This document shows, in pieces, positions 33,298-41,662 of a stretch of 64,000 nt of DNA (its first letter is position 1; the number at the start of each line of letters is the position of its first letter). The position numbers and the translations under genes were made by a program. The notes beneath the pieces were generated by a model that saw nothing but the letters and a program-made list of their open reading frames with translations, was not told where the DNA came from and did no database searches. The stretch lies in the NCBI RefSeq assembly GCF_000969605.1, contig NZ_JZUE01000016.1:86273-150272 (forward strand). Direction: 5' to 3'. The stretch comes from Aquincola tertiaricarbonis. GTDB taxonomy: Bacteria; Pseudomonadota; Gammaproteobacteria; Burkholderiales; Burkholderiaceae_C.

Positions 33298-33528
33298 ATG
33301 CACCCTTTTGACCAAAAGCGGGCCGTCAACGTCCGCTTCGCGGTCGCCTGCCCGAGGGTGAGGCGGCGCTGCCGGTCCGTGGCAATCCTGGCAGCGGACT
33401 GTCTCTGCACGGCGGCGGGCTATCGCCCCCGTCGAACGCACCCTTTCAAGCTGACTGCAGGCCTGCCCTCCCCTCGGCAAGCCACAGCCGTGTCCGCGAA
33501 GCGGACGGTCAACGCACCGTTTCGACCC
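33298..33528. repeat. Composite palindromic repeat, copy 2
   Basis: Left palindrome GTCCGC-TTC-GCGGTC at 33331-33345; right palindrome GTCCGC-GAA-GCGGAC at 33492-33506 followed by GGTCAACGCACCGTTTCGAC. Same organisation and spacing as 24318-24540, and its right unit matches 23015-23050. Confidence 0.65.
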
Positions 33529-33606
33529 ATAGCGGGCGCCGAACGGGCGCATCCGCGCACGTTCAACCGGACGGTCGACGTGACCGGCAGGCAGTGGCCG
33601 CTAGGC

Positions 33607-33832
33607 AGCGTCCGTTGGCGGTGAAGTGATTGGCGGCCAGCTGCCTCTGCGACGGCGTGTACTTCGGCGAGCGGTTGTATGCCGCAGGAAGGTCCTGACG
33701 CTGCGCGTACGCCCGATGCAAGCCCTGAGTGCGTTCTTCGGATACCCGAGCTGCCGGATGGTGAGGCCAACTCTCTTGCCCAGCTTGATCTAGAGCGGAA
33801 CGGCACTCGATCGTCGTACGTACATGAACTAC
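33607..33832 (-). pseudogene. IS3-family orfA remnant
   Basis: Reading leftward across frames: CTYDDRV, then IKLGKRVGLTIRQLGYPKNA, then LHRAYAQRQDLPAAYNRS, then KYTPSQRQLAANHFTANGRC. These are consecutive parts of an IS3-type transposase OrfA, but they lie in different frames and include a TAG. No orfB or terminal repeats remain. Confidence 0.75.
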
Positions 33833-33946
33833 CCCAGAAGGTAGTCCAAGGAATCGTCCGCACTCCACCGGGTCAGTCTAAGACGATCGTCAGCAGCTGC
33901 CCCGCACTTCAGCCCGGACCCGGCTTGTCCACGTTTTGCCGGAGTG

Positions 33947-34171
33947 CTATCTCTTTTGCATGAGCACCATTAACGTGGCCCCGCCGGTAGGGCAGGCCAC
34001 CACGTCATGCGGGCGCAGCGGATAGCGCCGGTCGCCGAAGCGCAGTTCGCCCTCCCCTTCCCGTATGACGAACACCTCTTCCTCGCCGCGGTGCACATGG
34101 AAGGGGCACTGCGCCATGCCCGGCGGCAGCTCAGTCAGGTCGTAGCGCAGCCCCCGCGCCCATTGAGGCAC
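33947..34171 (-). pseudogene. Cupin protein fragment, truncated at both ends
   Basis: A 74-residue frame containing a good cupin core (GLRYDLTELPPGMAQCPFHV, HRGEEEVFVIREGEGELRFG, RYPLRPHDVVACPTGG). The sequence turns abruptly to ATLMVLMQKR and stops, where relatives continue for about 80 residues; the N terminus (MPQWA) also joins the domain in mid-strand. It is most likely a fragment of a larger cupin gene left after rearrangement, near the IS3 scar. Confidence 0.65.
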
Positions 34172-34322
34172 TGAGCAGTGAGCGCCGTGAGGTTAGAAGC
34201 TCGTTGGCCTCGATGTCGTCGACCACGACATCGGTCAGGTTGCCGAGGGGCTTGCGCACGGGCGTCGCCACCGTGGGGGCGCCTCCTACGTAATTTCCGG
34301 GCCCGGCGGCGCCGCAGAGCGA

Positions 34323-36416
34323 TCACAGCACCCGGCACAGCCGGAAGGCCTCGTAGACCGCCGCATGGATGTCGCGCGACGCATGCGCATCGCCGATGCG
34401 GTAGAGCGCCGGCCGCAAGCTGCCCGCGCTGCCCCCGCTGCCCGCGACCGCGGCGGGCCCCGGCTGTGGCTGCCCGGCGACAAAGCGCTCCAGGTCCAGC
34501 TCGCCGTCGTTGGCGGAAGCCGGCCGCAGCGCATCGAACAGCTCGGTCACCGGCGACATGCCCAGCTCCACCACCACCCGGTCGGCGGCGATCAGCAGCG
34601 GCTGGCCGGTGAGTTCATGGCGCAGCTGCGCCTGCCCCCGGCCGGCCACCAGCTCCACCGCGGTGAGCCGCAGGTCGTGGCGCACGGTCACGCCCAGCTC
34701 GGCCAGCCGGCGGCGCCAGATGATCTCGTCGCCCCGCCCGCCGAGTTCCTGGCCCAGCTGGCCGTCCAGCGTCGCCAGCGTCACGCGGCGGCCGGCCATC
34801 GCATGCCGCTCGGCGCACAGCAGCGCGTTGTGGCGGCCGGTGCCGTCGTACACCAGCACCTCGGCCGCCGGCTGCAGCGGCGCGGCCAGGGTGTCCACCA
34901 CGCTGTCGCAATGCCCGGCGCCCGGCAGCTGCTCCAGCGATGGCACGCCGCCGGTGGCCACGATCACCACATGGGGCCGGCAGGCCAGCACGTCGGCGGC
35001 CTCGGCATAGGTGTTGAGCCGCAGCGGCACGCCCAGCCGCGCCAGCTCGCCGAGCCGCCAGTCGACGATGCCCACCAGGTCCTTGCGCCAGCTGCCCTGG
35101 GCCGCCAGCAGCACCTGGCCGCCGGCGCGCGGCCCGGCTTCCAACAGCTGCACCGCATGGCCGCGCAGCGCGGCCACGCGCGCGGCCTCCAGCCCCGCCG
35201 GGCCGGCGCCCACCACCACCACCGTGCGCCGCGTGGCCGCCGGGTCCACCTCGTGGGCGATCCATGTCTCGCGGCCGGTGGCTGGGTTGTGGATGCAGGC
35301 CGCCTGGTGGGCGCGGCAGAAGGAGGCGCCCACGCAGGGCCGCACCTCGTCCTCGCGGCCGGCGGCCAGCTTGCGCACCAGGTGCGGGTCGGCCATGTGG
35401 GCGCGGGTCATGCCCACCAGGTCGATCAACCCGTCGGCGATGGCATGCCGCGCGGTGGCTAGGTCGGCGATCTTGGCCGCATGGAACACCGGCAGCCGCA
35501 CCGCCTGCTTGAAGGCCGCGGCCTGGCGCAGCCACGGCGCGGAGGGCTCCGACATCGTGGGCATGTTGTCCACCACCAGCGACAGCCCGGTGTCCATGCG
35601 GCCATACACCACGTTGAAGAAGTCGAACAGGCCCGAGCGCTCCAGAATGGCCGCGGTGCGCACGCTGTCGTCAAAGCCCAGGCCGTCCTCCACCGCATAG
35701 CGCAGGCCCACGATGAAGTCGCTGCCCACCTGCTCGCGGATCTCCTCGTGCACCATCAGCACGAAGCGGCAGCGGTTGTTCATCGAGCCGCCGAAGCGGT
35801 CGGTGCGCAGGTTGGTGCGCGGATTGAGGAACTGGCCCAGCAGGTGGCCGCCGGCCAGCGTCTCCAGGCCATCGAGCCCGCCGTCGCGGCAGCGCTGCGC
35901 GGCCTGGCCGAAATACTTCACCACGCGGCGGATGTCGTGCTCGCTCATCTCGCGCGGGATGCTGCGGTGCAGGGTCTCGCGCAGCGCCGAAGGCGCGATG
36001 GTGGGCAGCCAGTCGCCGGCATAGGGGCTGCCGCGCCGGCCCATGTGGGTGATCTGGCACATCAGCGCCGCGCCGTGCGCATGCATGCGGGCCGAGAAGC
36101 GCTGCAGGTGCGGCACCACCTCGTCGGTGCCCAGGTCGATCTGGTTGAAGACGTTGGGGCTGTCGATGCCCACGTTGGACGAGCCACCGAACATGCTCAT
36201 CGCGATGCCGCCGCGCGCCTTCTCCTCGTGGTAGCGCTGGTAGCGCTCCTGCGGGAAGTCGTTCTCGGTCAGCGTGCTGGCGTGGCTGGTGCTGATGATG
36301 CGGTTGCGCAGCGCCAGGTGCCGCAGCTGGAACGGCCGCAGCAGCGGATCGGCCGTGCGCGGCGTGGGCGGCGTGCCTGGCGGCGCGGCGGCTGGGGCGG
36401 GATGCAGCGGAATCAT
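34323..36416 (-). CDS. OYE-type FMN/FAD/Fe-S oxidoreductase (StcD/DgcA N-demethylase-like)
   Basis: A 697-residue two-part enzyme. Residues 1-350 form an old-yellow-enzyme barrel (LLRPFQLRHLALRNRIISTS, CQITHMGRRGSPY, GGHLLGQFLNPRTNLRTDRF). A cysteine segment follows (Cys361, Cys367, Cys374), then an FAD/NAD domain from about 390 (VVVVGAGPAGLEAARVAALRG). It resembles N-methylproline/dimethylglycine demethylases and trimethylamine dehydrogenase. The second cluster cysteine of trimethylamine dehydrogenase is Ala364 here. It likely removes an N-methyl group from an amine. Divergent from a LysR regulator. Confidence 0.85.
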   Translation of the reverse strand: MIPLHPAPAAAPPGTPPTPRTADPLLRPFQLRHLALRNRIISTSHASTLTENDFPQERYQRYHEEKARGGIAMSMFGGSSNVGIDSPNVFNQIDLGTDEVVPHLQRFSARMHAHGAALMCQITHMGRRGSPYAGDWLPTIAPSALRETLHRSIPREMSEHDIRRVVKYFGQAAQRCRDGGLDGLETLAGGHLLGQFLNPRTNLRTDRFGGSMNNRCRFVLMVHEEIREQVGSDFIVGLRYAVEDGLGFDDSVRTAAILERSGLFDFFNVVYGRMDTGLSLVVDNMPTMSEPSAPWLRQAAAFKQAVRLPVFHAAKIADLATARHAIADGLIDLVGMTRAHMADPHLVRKLAAGREDEVRPCVGASFCRAHQAACIHNPATGRETWIAHEVDPAATRRTVVVVGAGPAGLEAARVAALRGHAVQLLEAGPRAGGQVLLAAQGSWRKDLVGIVDWRLGELARLGVPLRLNTYAEAADVLACRPHVVIVATGGVPSLEQLPGAGHCDSVVDTLAAPLQPAAEVLVYDGTGRHNALLCAERHAMAGRRVTLATLDGQLGQELGGRGDEIIWRRRLAELGVTVRHDLRLTAVELVAGRGQAQLRHELTGQPLLIAADRVVVELGMSPVTELFDALRPASANDGELDLERFVAGQPQPGPAAVAGSGGSAGSLRPALYRIGDAHASRDIHAAVYEAFRLCRVL

Positions 36417-36499
36417 CGGTGGCCTGGCGGAGTGCGGGTGTGCGCCGATTGTGGTGAGCCGCCAGCGCGCTGTCGCTGTACATCTGGGGCCATGCTGCC

Positions 36500-36512
36500 T
36501 AACATGGTGTTA
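36500..36512. promoter_or_regulatory. Palindrome at the LysR start codon
   Basis: TAACA (36500-36504), TGG, TGTTA (36508-36512), perfect 5-bp arms, overlapping the first base of the ATG at 36512. TGTACA (36477-36482) lies 17 bp upstream of TAACAT (36500-36505), which would place transcription start at the ATG. No Shine-Dalgarno is present. Candidate autoregulatory site with a leaderless mRNA. Confidence 0.4.
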
Positions 36513-37450
36513 TGCACCAACAGCCCCCGCCCGAGCGCCCCGTGTTGCGCTCGGCCAATGCGCTGCGGGTGTTCGAGGTCGCTGCGCGGCACCTCGGCTT
36601 CACGCCGGCGGCGGCCGAGCTGTGCGTCACGCAGGTGGCGATCAGCCGCATGGTGCGCCGGCTGGAGGACGACATTGGCGTGCCGCTGTTCGTGCGCACC
36701 GGCACCCGGCTGCAGCTCACCGAGGAAGGTTTGCTGCTGTCGGCCGCCGTCACCACCGGCTTCGGCCAGATGGAGGCCGCGCTGCGCGAGATCCGGCGCC
36801 GTCGGCAGGCGCGCCCGGTCGTCACGCTGTCGGTGTCCACCGGCTTCGCCTCGCACTGGCTGATGCCGCGCATGGCCGGCTTTCAGCAGGTGCTGCCGGC
36901 CATCGACCTGCGGCTGGTGCTCAGCCAGGCCATCCTGCAGGGCAGCGTGGAGCAGGTCGACCTGGGCATGCGGCTCGACCCGACCGACCGCGGCCTGGCG
37001 CAATGGCCCTTCTGCCCCGAGCTGGTGCTGCCGCTGTGCAGCCCTGCCTGCCTGGCGCAAAGCGGCCCGCTGGAAGCGCCGTTGCGGCGCGGCGGCACCA
37101 CGCTGATCCACCTCACGCAGACCACGATGGGCTGGGACGATTACTTCGCCCGCGCCGGGCTCCCAGCACCGGCCGGTGCGCGGTCGCTGGCGTTCTCCGA
37201 CTATGCGGTGGTGCTGCAGGCGGCGCTGCTGGGCCAGGGCGTGGCGCTGGGCTGGGTGTCGGCCGCCTCGGGCGCGATGCGCAGCCGCCACCTGGTGCCC
37301 GCGGGCGGGCCGATGCTGGCCACCGGCCGCAGCTACCGACTGGTGGCGCCCGGCGGCCGCAGCCGGCCGGAGGTAGCGCAGGTGGTGCAGTGGCTGCAGG
37401 CCGAGATGCAGGCCGACCTGCAGGCGCTGGGGCTTCAGCCGGCAGGCTGA
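36512..37450 (+). CDS. LysR-family regulator (GcvA-like)
   Basis: A 312-residue LTTR: NALRVFEVAARHLGFTPAAAELCVTQVAISR is the GcvA-type HTH start (only the first part, NALRVFEVAARHLGFTPA, is quoted as the family mark), followed by an effector domain with VTLSVSTGFASHWLMPRM and YAVVLQAALLGQGVALGWV. Divergent from the N-demethylase-like gene, which it probably controls. Its 3' end overlaps the convergent semialdehyde dehydrogenase gene by 16 bp. Confidence 0.9.
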   Translation: MHQQPPPERPVLRSANALRVFEVAARHLGFTPAAAELCVTQVAISRMVRRLEDDIGVPLFVRTGTRLQLTEEGLLLSAAVTTGFGQMEAALREIRRRRQARPVVTLSVSTGFASHWLMPRMAGFQQVLPAIDLRLVLSQAILQGSVEQVDLGMRLDPTDRGLAQWPFCPELVLPLCSPACLAQSGPLEAPLRRGGTTLIHLTQTTMGWDDYFARAGLPAPAGARSLAFSDYAVVLQAALLGQGVALGWVSAASGAMRSRHLVPAGGPMLATGRSYRLVAPGGRSRPEVAQVVQWLQAEMQADLQALGLQPAG

Positions 37451-38931
37451 CCCAAGCCGCCCTGGCACACGTACTTCACGTGCTGGTAGTCCTCCAGCCC
37501 GTGCTGCGAGCCTTCGCGGCCGTAGCCTGATTCCTTCACGCCGCCGAAGGGCGCCGCCTCGGCGGCCAGCGCACCTTCGTTGATGCCGACGATGCCGGTC
37601 TCCAGCGCATCGGCTATGCGCCAGATGCGCTGCACGTCGGTGGAGAAGAAGTACGCCGCCAGGCCGAAGGGCGTGTCGTTGGCCGCGGCCACCACCTCGG
37701 CCTCGGTGGTGAAGCGGGTCACGGGCACCACCGGGCCGAAGGTTTCCTCGCAGCTGCAGGCCATGGTGGCGTCGGCGTCCACCATCACCGTGGGCGCGTA
37801 GTAGTTGAGGCCCAGGGCCGGCAGCCGCTGGCCGCCCACCACAACGCGGGCGCCGCGCGACAGCGCGTCCTGCACATGGCGGTCGATCTTGTCCACCGCA
37901 CGGGCATTGATCATCGGCCCAATCTGCGAGGCGGCGTCGGTGGCCGGGCCCACCTGCAGCACCTCCACCCGATCGGCCAACAGCGCGACGAAGCGGTCGT
38001 GCACCGCCTGCTGCACGAACACCCGGTTGGGGCAGACGCAGGTCTGGCCGCCGTTGCGGAACTTGGCGGCCATCAGGCCTTCGACCGCCGCTTCCAGGTC
38101 GGCGTCCTCGAACACGATGAAGGGCGCATTGCCGCCCAGCTCCAGCGACAGCTTCTTCAGCGTGCCGGCCGCTTCGCGCGCCAGGTGCTTACCCACCGGC
38201 GTGGAGCCGGTGAACGTAATCTTGCGCACCCGGGCATCAGCCAGCCACACGTCCACCACCTCGGGCGTGCGCTCGCGCGAGGCGGTAACGATGTTCAGCA
38301 CGCCGGCCGGCACCCCGGCTTCCTGCGCCAGCCGCACCAGGGCCAGCGAGGTGAGCGGCGTGTCCTCCGCGGGCTTGCACACCACAGTGCAGCCGGCGGC
38401 CAGCGCCGGGGCGATCTTGCGGGCGATCATCGCGGCCGGGAAGTTCCACGGCGTGATGGCGGCCACCACGCCCACCGGCTCCTTCAGCGCCAGCATGCGG
38501 CGGCCGGCCACCGGCGGCGAGATCACCTCGCCGCCGCCCCGCACCGCTTCCTCGGCAAACCATTCCACATAGCTCGCGGCATAGGCCACCTCACCCCGGC
38601 CTTCAGCCAGGGGCTTGCCCTGCTCGCGGCTGACGAGCCGGCCCAGGTCTTCCTGATGCTGCAGGATCAGCGCATTCCAGCGCTTGAGCAGCTGCGCACG
38701 CTGCTTGGCCGGCACCGCCCGCCAGGCCGGAAAGGCGGCATGGGCCGCGTCCACCGCGGCCTGCGCATCGGCGGCGCCGCTGTCGGGCACGGTGGCAAAC
38801 ACGGCATCAGTGGCGGGATCGCTTACCTCGAGCCGCCGCGCGGAGGCGGCGTCCCGCCATTGGCCGTCGATCCAGTTGCGGCCGGGCATCAGGTCGTCGC
38901 GCACGAGCGCCAGGCTGTGGAGGGTTGACAT
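37435..38931 (-). CDS. NAD(P)-dependent succinate-semialdehyde dehydrogenase-like ALDH
   Basis: A 498-residue aldehyde dehydrogenase of the GabD type. It has TPWNFPAAMIARKIAPALAA, FTGSTPVGKHL, LELGGNAPFIVF (general-base Glu) and the nucleophile in GGQTCVCPNR. The C-terminal GGVKESGYGREGSQHGLEDY is typical of GabD. It probably oxidises succinate semialdehyde or a similar omega-semialdehyde formed after transamination. Last gene of the leftward unit, 2 bp after the dehydrogenase at 38934-40037. Confidence 0.9.
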   Translation of the reverse strand: MSTLHSLALVRDDLMPGRNWIDGQWRDAASARRLEVSDPATDAVFATVPDSGAADAQAAVDAAHAAFPAWRAVPAKQRAQLLKRWNALILQHQEDLGRLVSREQGKPLAEGRGEVAYAASYVEWFAEEAVRGGGEVISPPVAGRRMLALKEPVGVVAAITPWNFPAAMIARKIAPALAAGCTVVCKPAEDTPLTSLALVRLAQEAGVPAGVLNIVTASRERTPEVVDVWLADARVRKITFTGSTPVGKHLAREAAGTLKKLSLELGGNAPFIVFEDADLEAAVEGLMAAKFRNGGQTCVCPNRVFVQQAVHDRFVALLADRVEVLQVGPATDAASQIGPMINARAVDKIDRHVQDALSRGARVVVGGQRLPALGLNYYAPTVMVDADATMACSCEETFGPVVPVTRFTTEAEVVAAANDTPFGLAAYFFSTDVQRIWRIADALETGIVGINEGALAAEAAPFGGVKESGYGREGSQHGLEDYQHVKYVCQGGLGQPAG

Positions 38932-38933
38932 GT

Positions 38934-40037
38934 CTAGACAGGCGTTGAAGGAATGGATGCCGCTAGGCGGCGGGCGATGGCTGTGCCCATCTCGGTGGTG
39001 GAGGCGGTGCCGCCCAGGTCTCGGGTGCGAGGGCCACTGGCCAGCGTCTGCTCGATGGCCTGCACGATGGCGTCGTGCGCATTGTGGTGGCCCAGGAAGT
39101 CCAGCATGAGCGCACCCGACCAGATCATGGCGATCGGGTTAGCGATGTTCTGGCCGTAGATGTCGGGCGCCGAGCCGTGCACCGGCTCGAACAGGCTCGG
39201 AAAGCGCCGGTCCGGGTTGAGGTTGGCCGAGGGCGCCAGGCCGATGGTGCCGGTGGTTGCCGGCCCCAGGTCGGACAGGATGTCGCCGAACAGGTTGCTG
39301 GCTACCACCACGTCGAAGCGGGTGGGCTGCAGCACAAAGCGCGCCGACAGGATGTCGATGTGCTGCTTGTCAACCGTCACCTCGGGGTAGGCCTGCGCCA
39401 TGGCATCGGCGCGGCCGTCCCACCAGGGCATGCTGATCGCGATGCCGTTGCTCTTGGTGGCCACCGTCAGGTGCTTGCGCGGGCGCTGCTGCGCCATCTC
39501 GAAGGCGTACTTCAGCACCCTGTCGGTGCCGTGGCGCGAGTACACCGATTCCTGGATGACGATCTCGCGCTCGGTGCCCTCGTACATCACGCCGCCCAGC
39601 GCGGTGTACTCGCCCTCGGTGTTTTCGCGTACCACCAGGTAGTCGATGTCGCCGGGCTTGCGGTGGGCCAGCGGGCAGGGCACACCCTCGAACAGCCGCA
39701 CTGGCCGCAGGTTGACGTACTGGTCGAACTCGCGCCGGAACTTCAGCAGCGAGCCCCACAGCGAGACATGGTCGGGCACCGTGGCCGGCCAGCCGACGGC
39801 GCCGAAGAGCAGCGCGTCCATGCCCTGCAGCTGCTGCTTCCAGTCGTCCGGCATCATCTGGCCGTGAGCCGCATGCCAGTCGCAGCTGGCCCAGTCAATG
39901 TCGGTGAACTGCAGGTCGATGTCGAATCGCGCGGCCGCCGCGCGCAGCACGCGCAGGCCTTCGGGCATCACTTCCTTGCCGATGCCGTCGCCAGGGATCA
40001 CAGCGATGCGATGGGAGGCTTGCCGAGTGTCGGTCAT
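38934..40037 (-). CDS. Tartrate/D-malate/isopropylmalate-type dehydrogenase
   Basis: A 367-residue beta-decarboxylating dehydrogenase: IAVIPGDGIGKEVMPEGLRV, the substrate segment VNLRPVRLFEGVPCPL, VVRENTEGEYTALGG (typical of tartrate dehydrogenases), NLFGDILSDLGPATTGTIGL and EPVHGSAPDIYGQNIANP. The tartrate/D-malate type is favoured over LeuB by these motifs and by context. It converts a 2-hydroxy diacid to a ketoacid plus CO2 with NAD. ATG 40037 overlaps the ABC ATPase stop by 4 bp. Confidence 0.88.
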   Translation of the reverse strand: MTDTRQASHRIAVIPGDGIGKEVMPEGLRVLRAAAARFDIDLQFTDIDWASCDWHAAHGQMMPDDWKQQLQGMDALLFGAVGWPATVPDHVSLWGSLLKFRREFDQYVNLRPVRLFEGVPCPLAHRKPGDIDYLVVRENTEGEYTALGGVMYEGTEREIVIQESVYSRHGTDRVLKYAFEMAQQRPRKHLTVATKSNGIAISMPWWDGRADAMAQAYPEVTVDKQHIDILSARFVLQPTRFDVVVASNLFGDILSDLGPATTGTIGLAPSANLNPDRRFPSLFEPVHGSAPDIYGQNIANPIAMIWSGALMLDFLGHHNAHDAIVQAIEQTLASGPRTRDLGGTASTTEMGTAIARRLAASIPSTPV

Positions 40038-41662
40038 GCTGAATGCACGGGCTGTGCCGCGTCCATTTGGTCGAGCCAGCCGCGGCGCAACTCGGGCACC
40101 GAACGTTCCAGCAGTTGGTAATAAGGATGGTGCGGCCCGCGGTCGAAGTCGGCCCGCGCCACCTGCGCCAGCTTGCGGCCGTGCTGCATCACCACGATCT
40201 CGTCGCACACGGCCTTCACCGTGTGCAGGTCGTGACTGATGAACAGGTAGGACACGCCCAGCTCGCGCCGCAGCTCGGCGATCAGATCGAGCACCGCGGC
40301 GCCCACCACCGTGTCCAGCGCCGAAGTCACCTCGTCGCACAGGATCAGGTCGGGGTCGGCGGCCAGCGCGCGGGCCAGGTTCACCCGCTGCTTCTGCCCG
40401 CCCGACAGGCCGCCCGGCAGCCGGCCGGCCACGGTGCGGGGCAGCTTCACCAGGTCCAGCAGCGCATCGATGCGCTGCTGCAGCGCCGCGCCGCGCAGGC
40501 CCTTGTAGAACTGCAGCGGCCGGGCCAGGATGCACTCGATGGTCTGCGACGGATTAAGCGCCGTGTCCGCCATCTGAAACACGATCTGCACCCGGCGCAG
40601 CTCGTCCTTCGTGCGCTCGGCCACGGTGGGCTTGAGGATGGCGCCGTTGAAATGGATCTGGCCCGCGCTGGGCGCCACCAGCCCTGCCACCGCGCGCGCC
40701 AGCGTGGTCTTGCCGGAGCCGGATTCGCCGATCACGCCGATGGCCTGGCCGCGGTACAGCTTGAGGTCGATGTCCTGCAGGACGGGCTTGCTGGACTTGC
40801 CGCGGGCATCCAGCGGCCCGTAGCCGGCCGACAGCTGGCGCACTTCCAGCAGCAGCTGGCCGTCGCAGGACATCGCGCCACCTTCGCGGGGTGCCGGCTG
40901 GGCCGCCGCCAGCAGGCTGCGGGTGTAGGGCTGGGCGGGCTCGGCCAGGATTTGCTCGGTGGTTGCCATCTCCTGCATCACGCCGTTGCGCAGCACCAGG
41001 ATGTGGTCGGCCATCTGCGCCACCACGGCCAGGTCGTGGCTCACGTACACCGCGGTGGCCTTGCGGTCGCGCACCACGCGGCGAAAGGCGCGCAGCACCT
41101 CGATCTGCGTGGTGACGTCCAGCGCGGTGGTGGGCTCGTCCAGGATCACCAGGTCGGGGTCGGCGATCAGCGCCATCGCGGCCATCAGCCGCTGCAGCTG
41201 GCCGCCCGACACCTGGTGCGGGTAGCGCTGGCCGATGCTCTCGGGGTTGGGCAGCGCCAGTTCGCGGAACAGCTGCACCGCCTTGGCCTCGGCCTCGGCG
41301 CGGCTCATCAGCCGGTGGATGCAGGCCGGCTCAACCACCTGGTCCATCACCGTGCGCGACGGGTTGAAGGAGGCGGCGGCGCTCTGCGCGATGTAGGCCA
41401 CGCGGCGGCCGCGCAGCGCACGCTGCCCGGCCGGCGAGAGGTGCAGCACGTCGGTGTCGCCAATACGCACGCTGCCGCCGGTGATGGTGCAGCCGTGGCG
41501 TGCGTGGCCCATCAGGGCCAGTGCGGTGGTGGTCTTGCCGGAGCCCGATTCACCGATCAGCGCCAGCACCTCGCCGGGACGGATGTGGAAGCCCAGGCCA
41601 TCGACCAGCACCTGGCCGCCGGCCTGGATGGTCAGGCCCTGCACCGTGACGGAAGCGCCCAT
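40034..41662 (-). CDS. Fused dipeptide/opine-type ABC transporter ATPase (two nucleotide-binding domains)
   Basis: A 542-residue DppD-DppF fusion. Two Walker A motifs GESGSGKTT (about residues 38-46 and 318-326), two signature motifs (VSGGQLQRLMA and LSGGQKQRVNLA), two Walker B segments (DLVILDEPTTALD and DLILCDEVTSALD). The second domain retains the oligopeptide-type C terminus. It powers the permeases encoded just upstream; overlaps both neighbours. Confidence 0.93.
   Translation of the reverse strand: MGASVTVQGLTIQAGGQVLVDGLGFHIRPGEVLALIGESGSGKTTTALALMGHARHGCTITGGSVRIGDTDVLHLSPAGQRALRGRRVAYIAQSAAASFNPSRTVMDQVVEPACIHRLMSRAEAEAKAVQLFRELALPNPESIGQRYPHQVSGGQLQRLMAAMALIADPDLVILDEPTTALDVTTQIEVLRAFRRVVRDRKATAVYVSHDLAVVAQMADHILVLRNGVMQEMATTEQILAEPAQPYTRSLLAAAQPAPREGGAMSCDGQLLLEVRQLSAGYGPLDARGKSSKPVLQDIDLKLYRGQAIGVIGESGSGKTTLARAVAGLVAPSAGQIHFNGAILKPTVAERTKDELRRVQIVFQMADTALNPSQTIECILARPLQFYKGLRGAALQQRIDALLDLVKLPRTVAGRLPGGLSGGQKQRVNLARALAADPDLILCDEVTSALDTVVGAAVLDLIAELRRELGVSYLFISHDLHTVKAVCDEIVVMQHGRKLAQVARADFDRGPHHPYYQLLERSVPELRRGWLDQMDAAQPVHSA

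Larger units (their letters stand above)
33019..33946. other. Gene-poor stretch with composite repeat and IS3 scar
   Basis: Over 900 bp without an intact gene. It holds the second composite palindromic repeat (33298-33528), a further ACCGGACGGTCGACGTGACC block (33565-33584) shared with the 1.5-kb copy, and a broken IS3-type orfA (33607-33832). The first 280 bp show nothing recognisable. Confidence 0.55.

Noticed and set aside
24318..33528. Chromosomal integron attC sites
   Set aside because: The palindromes have constant 160-bp spacing in pairs and lie between genes of both orientations; no integrase gene of the IntI type and no single-gene cassettes were seen.
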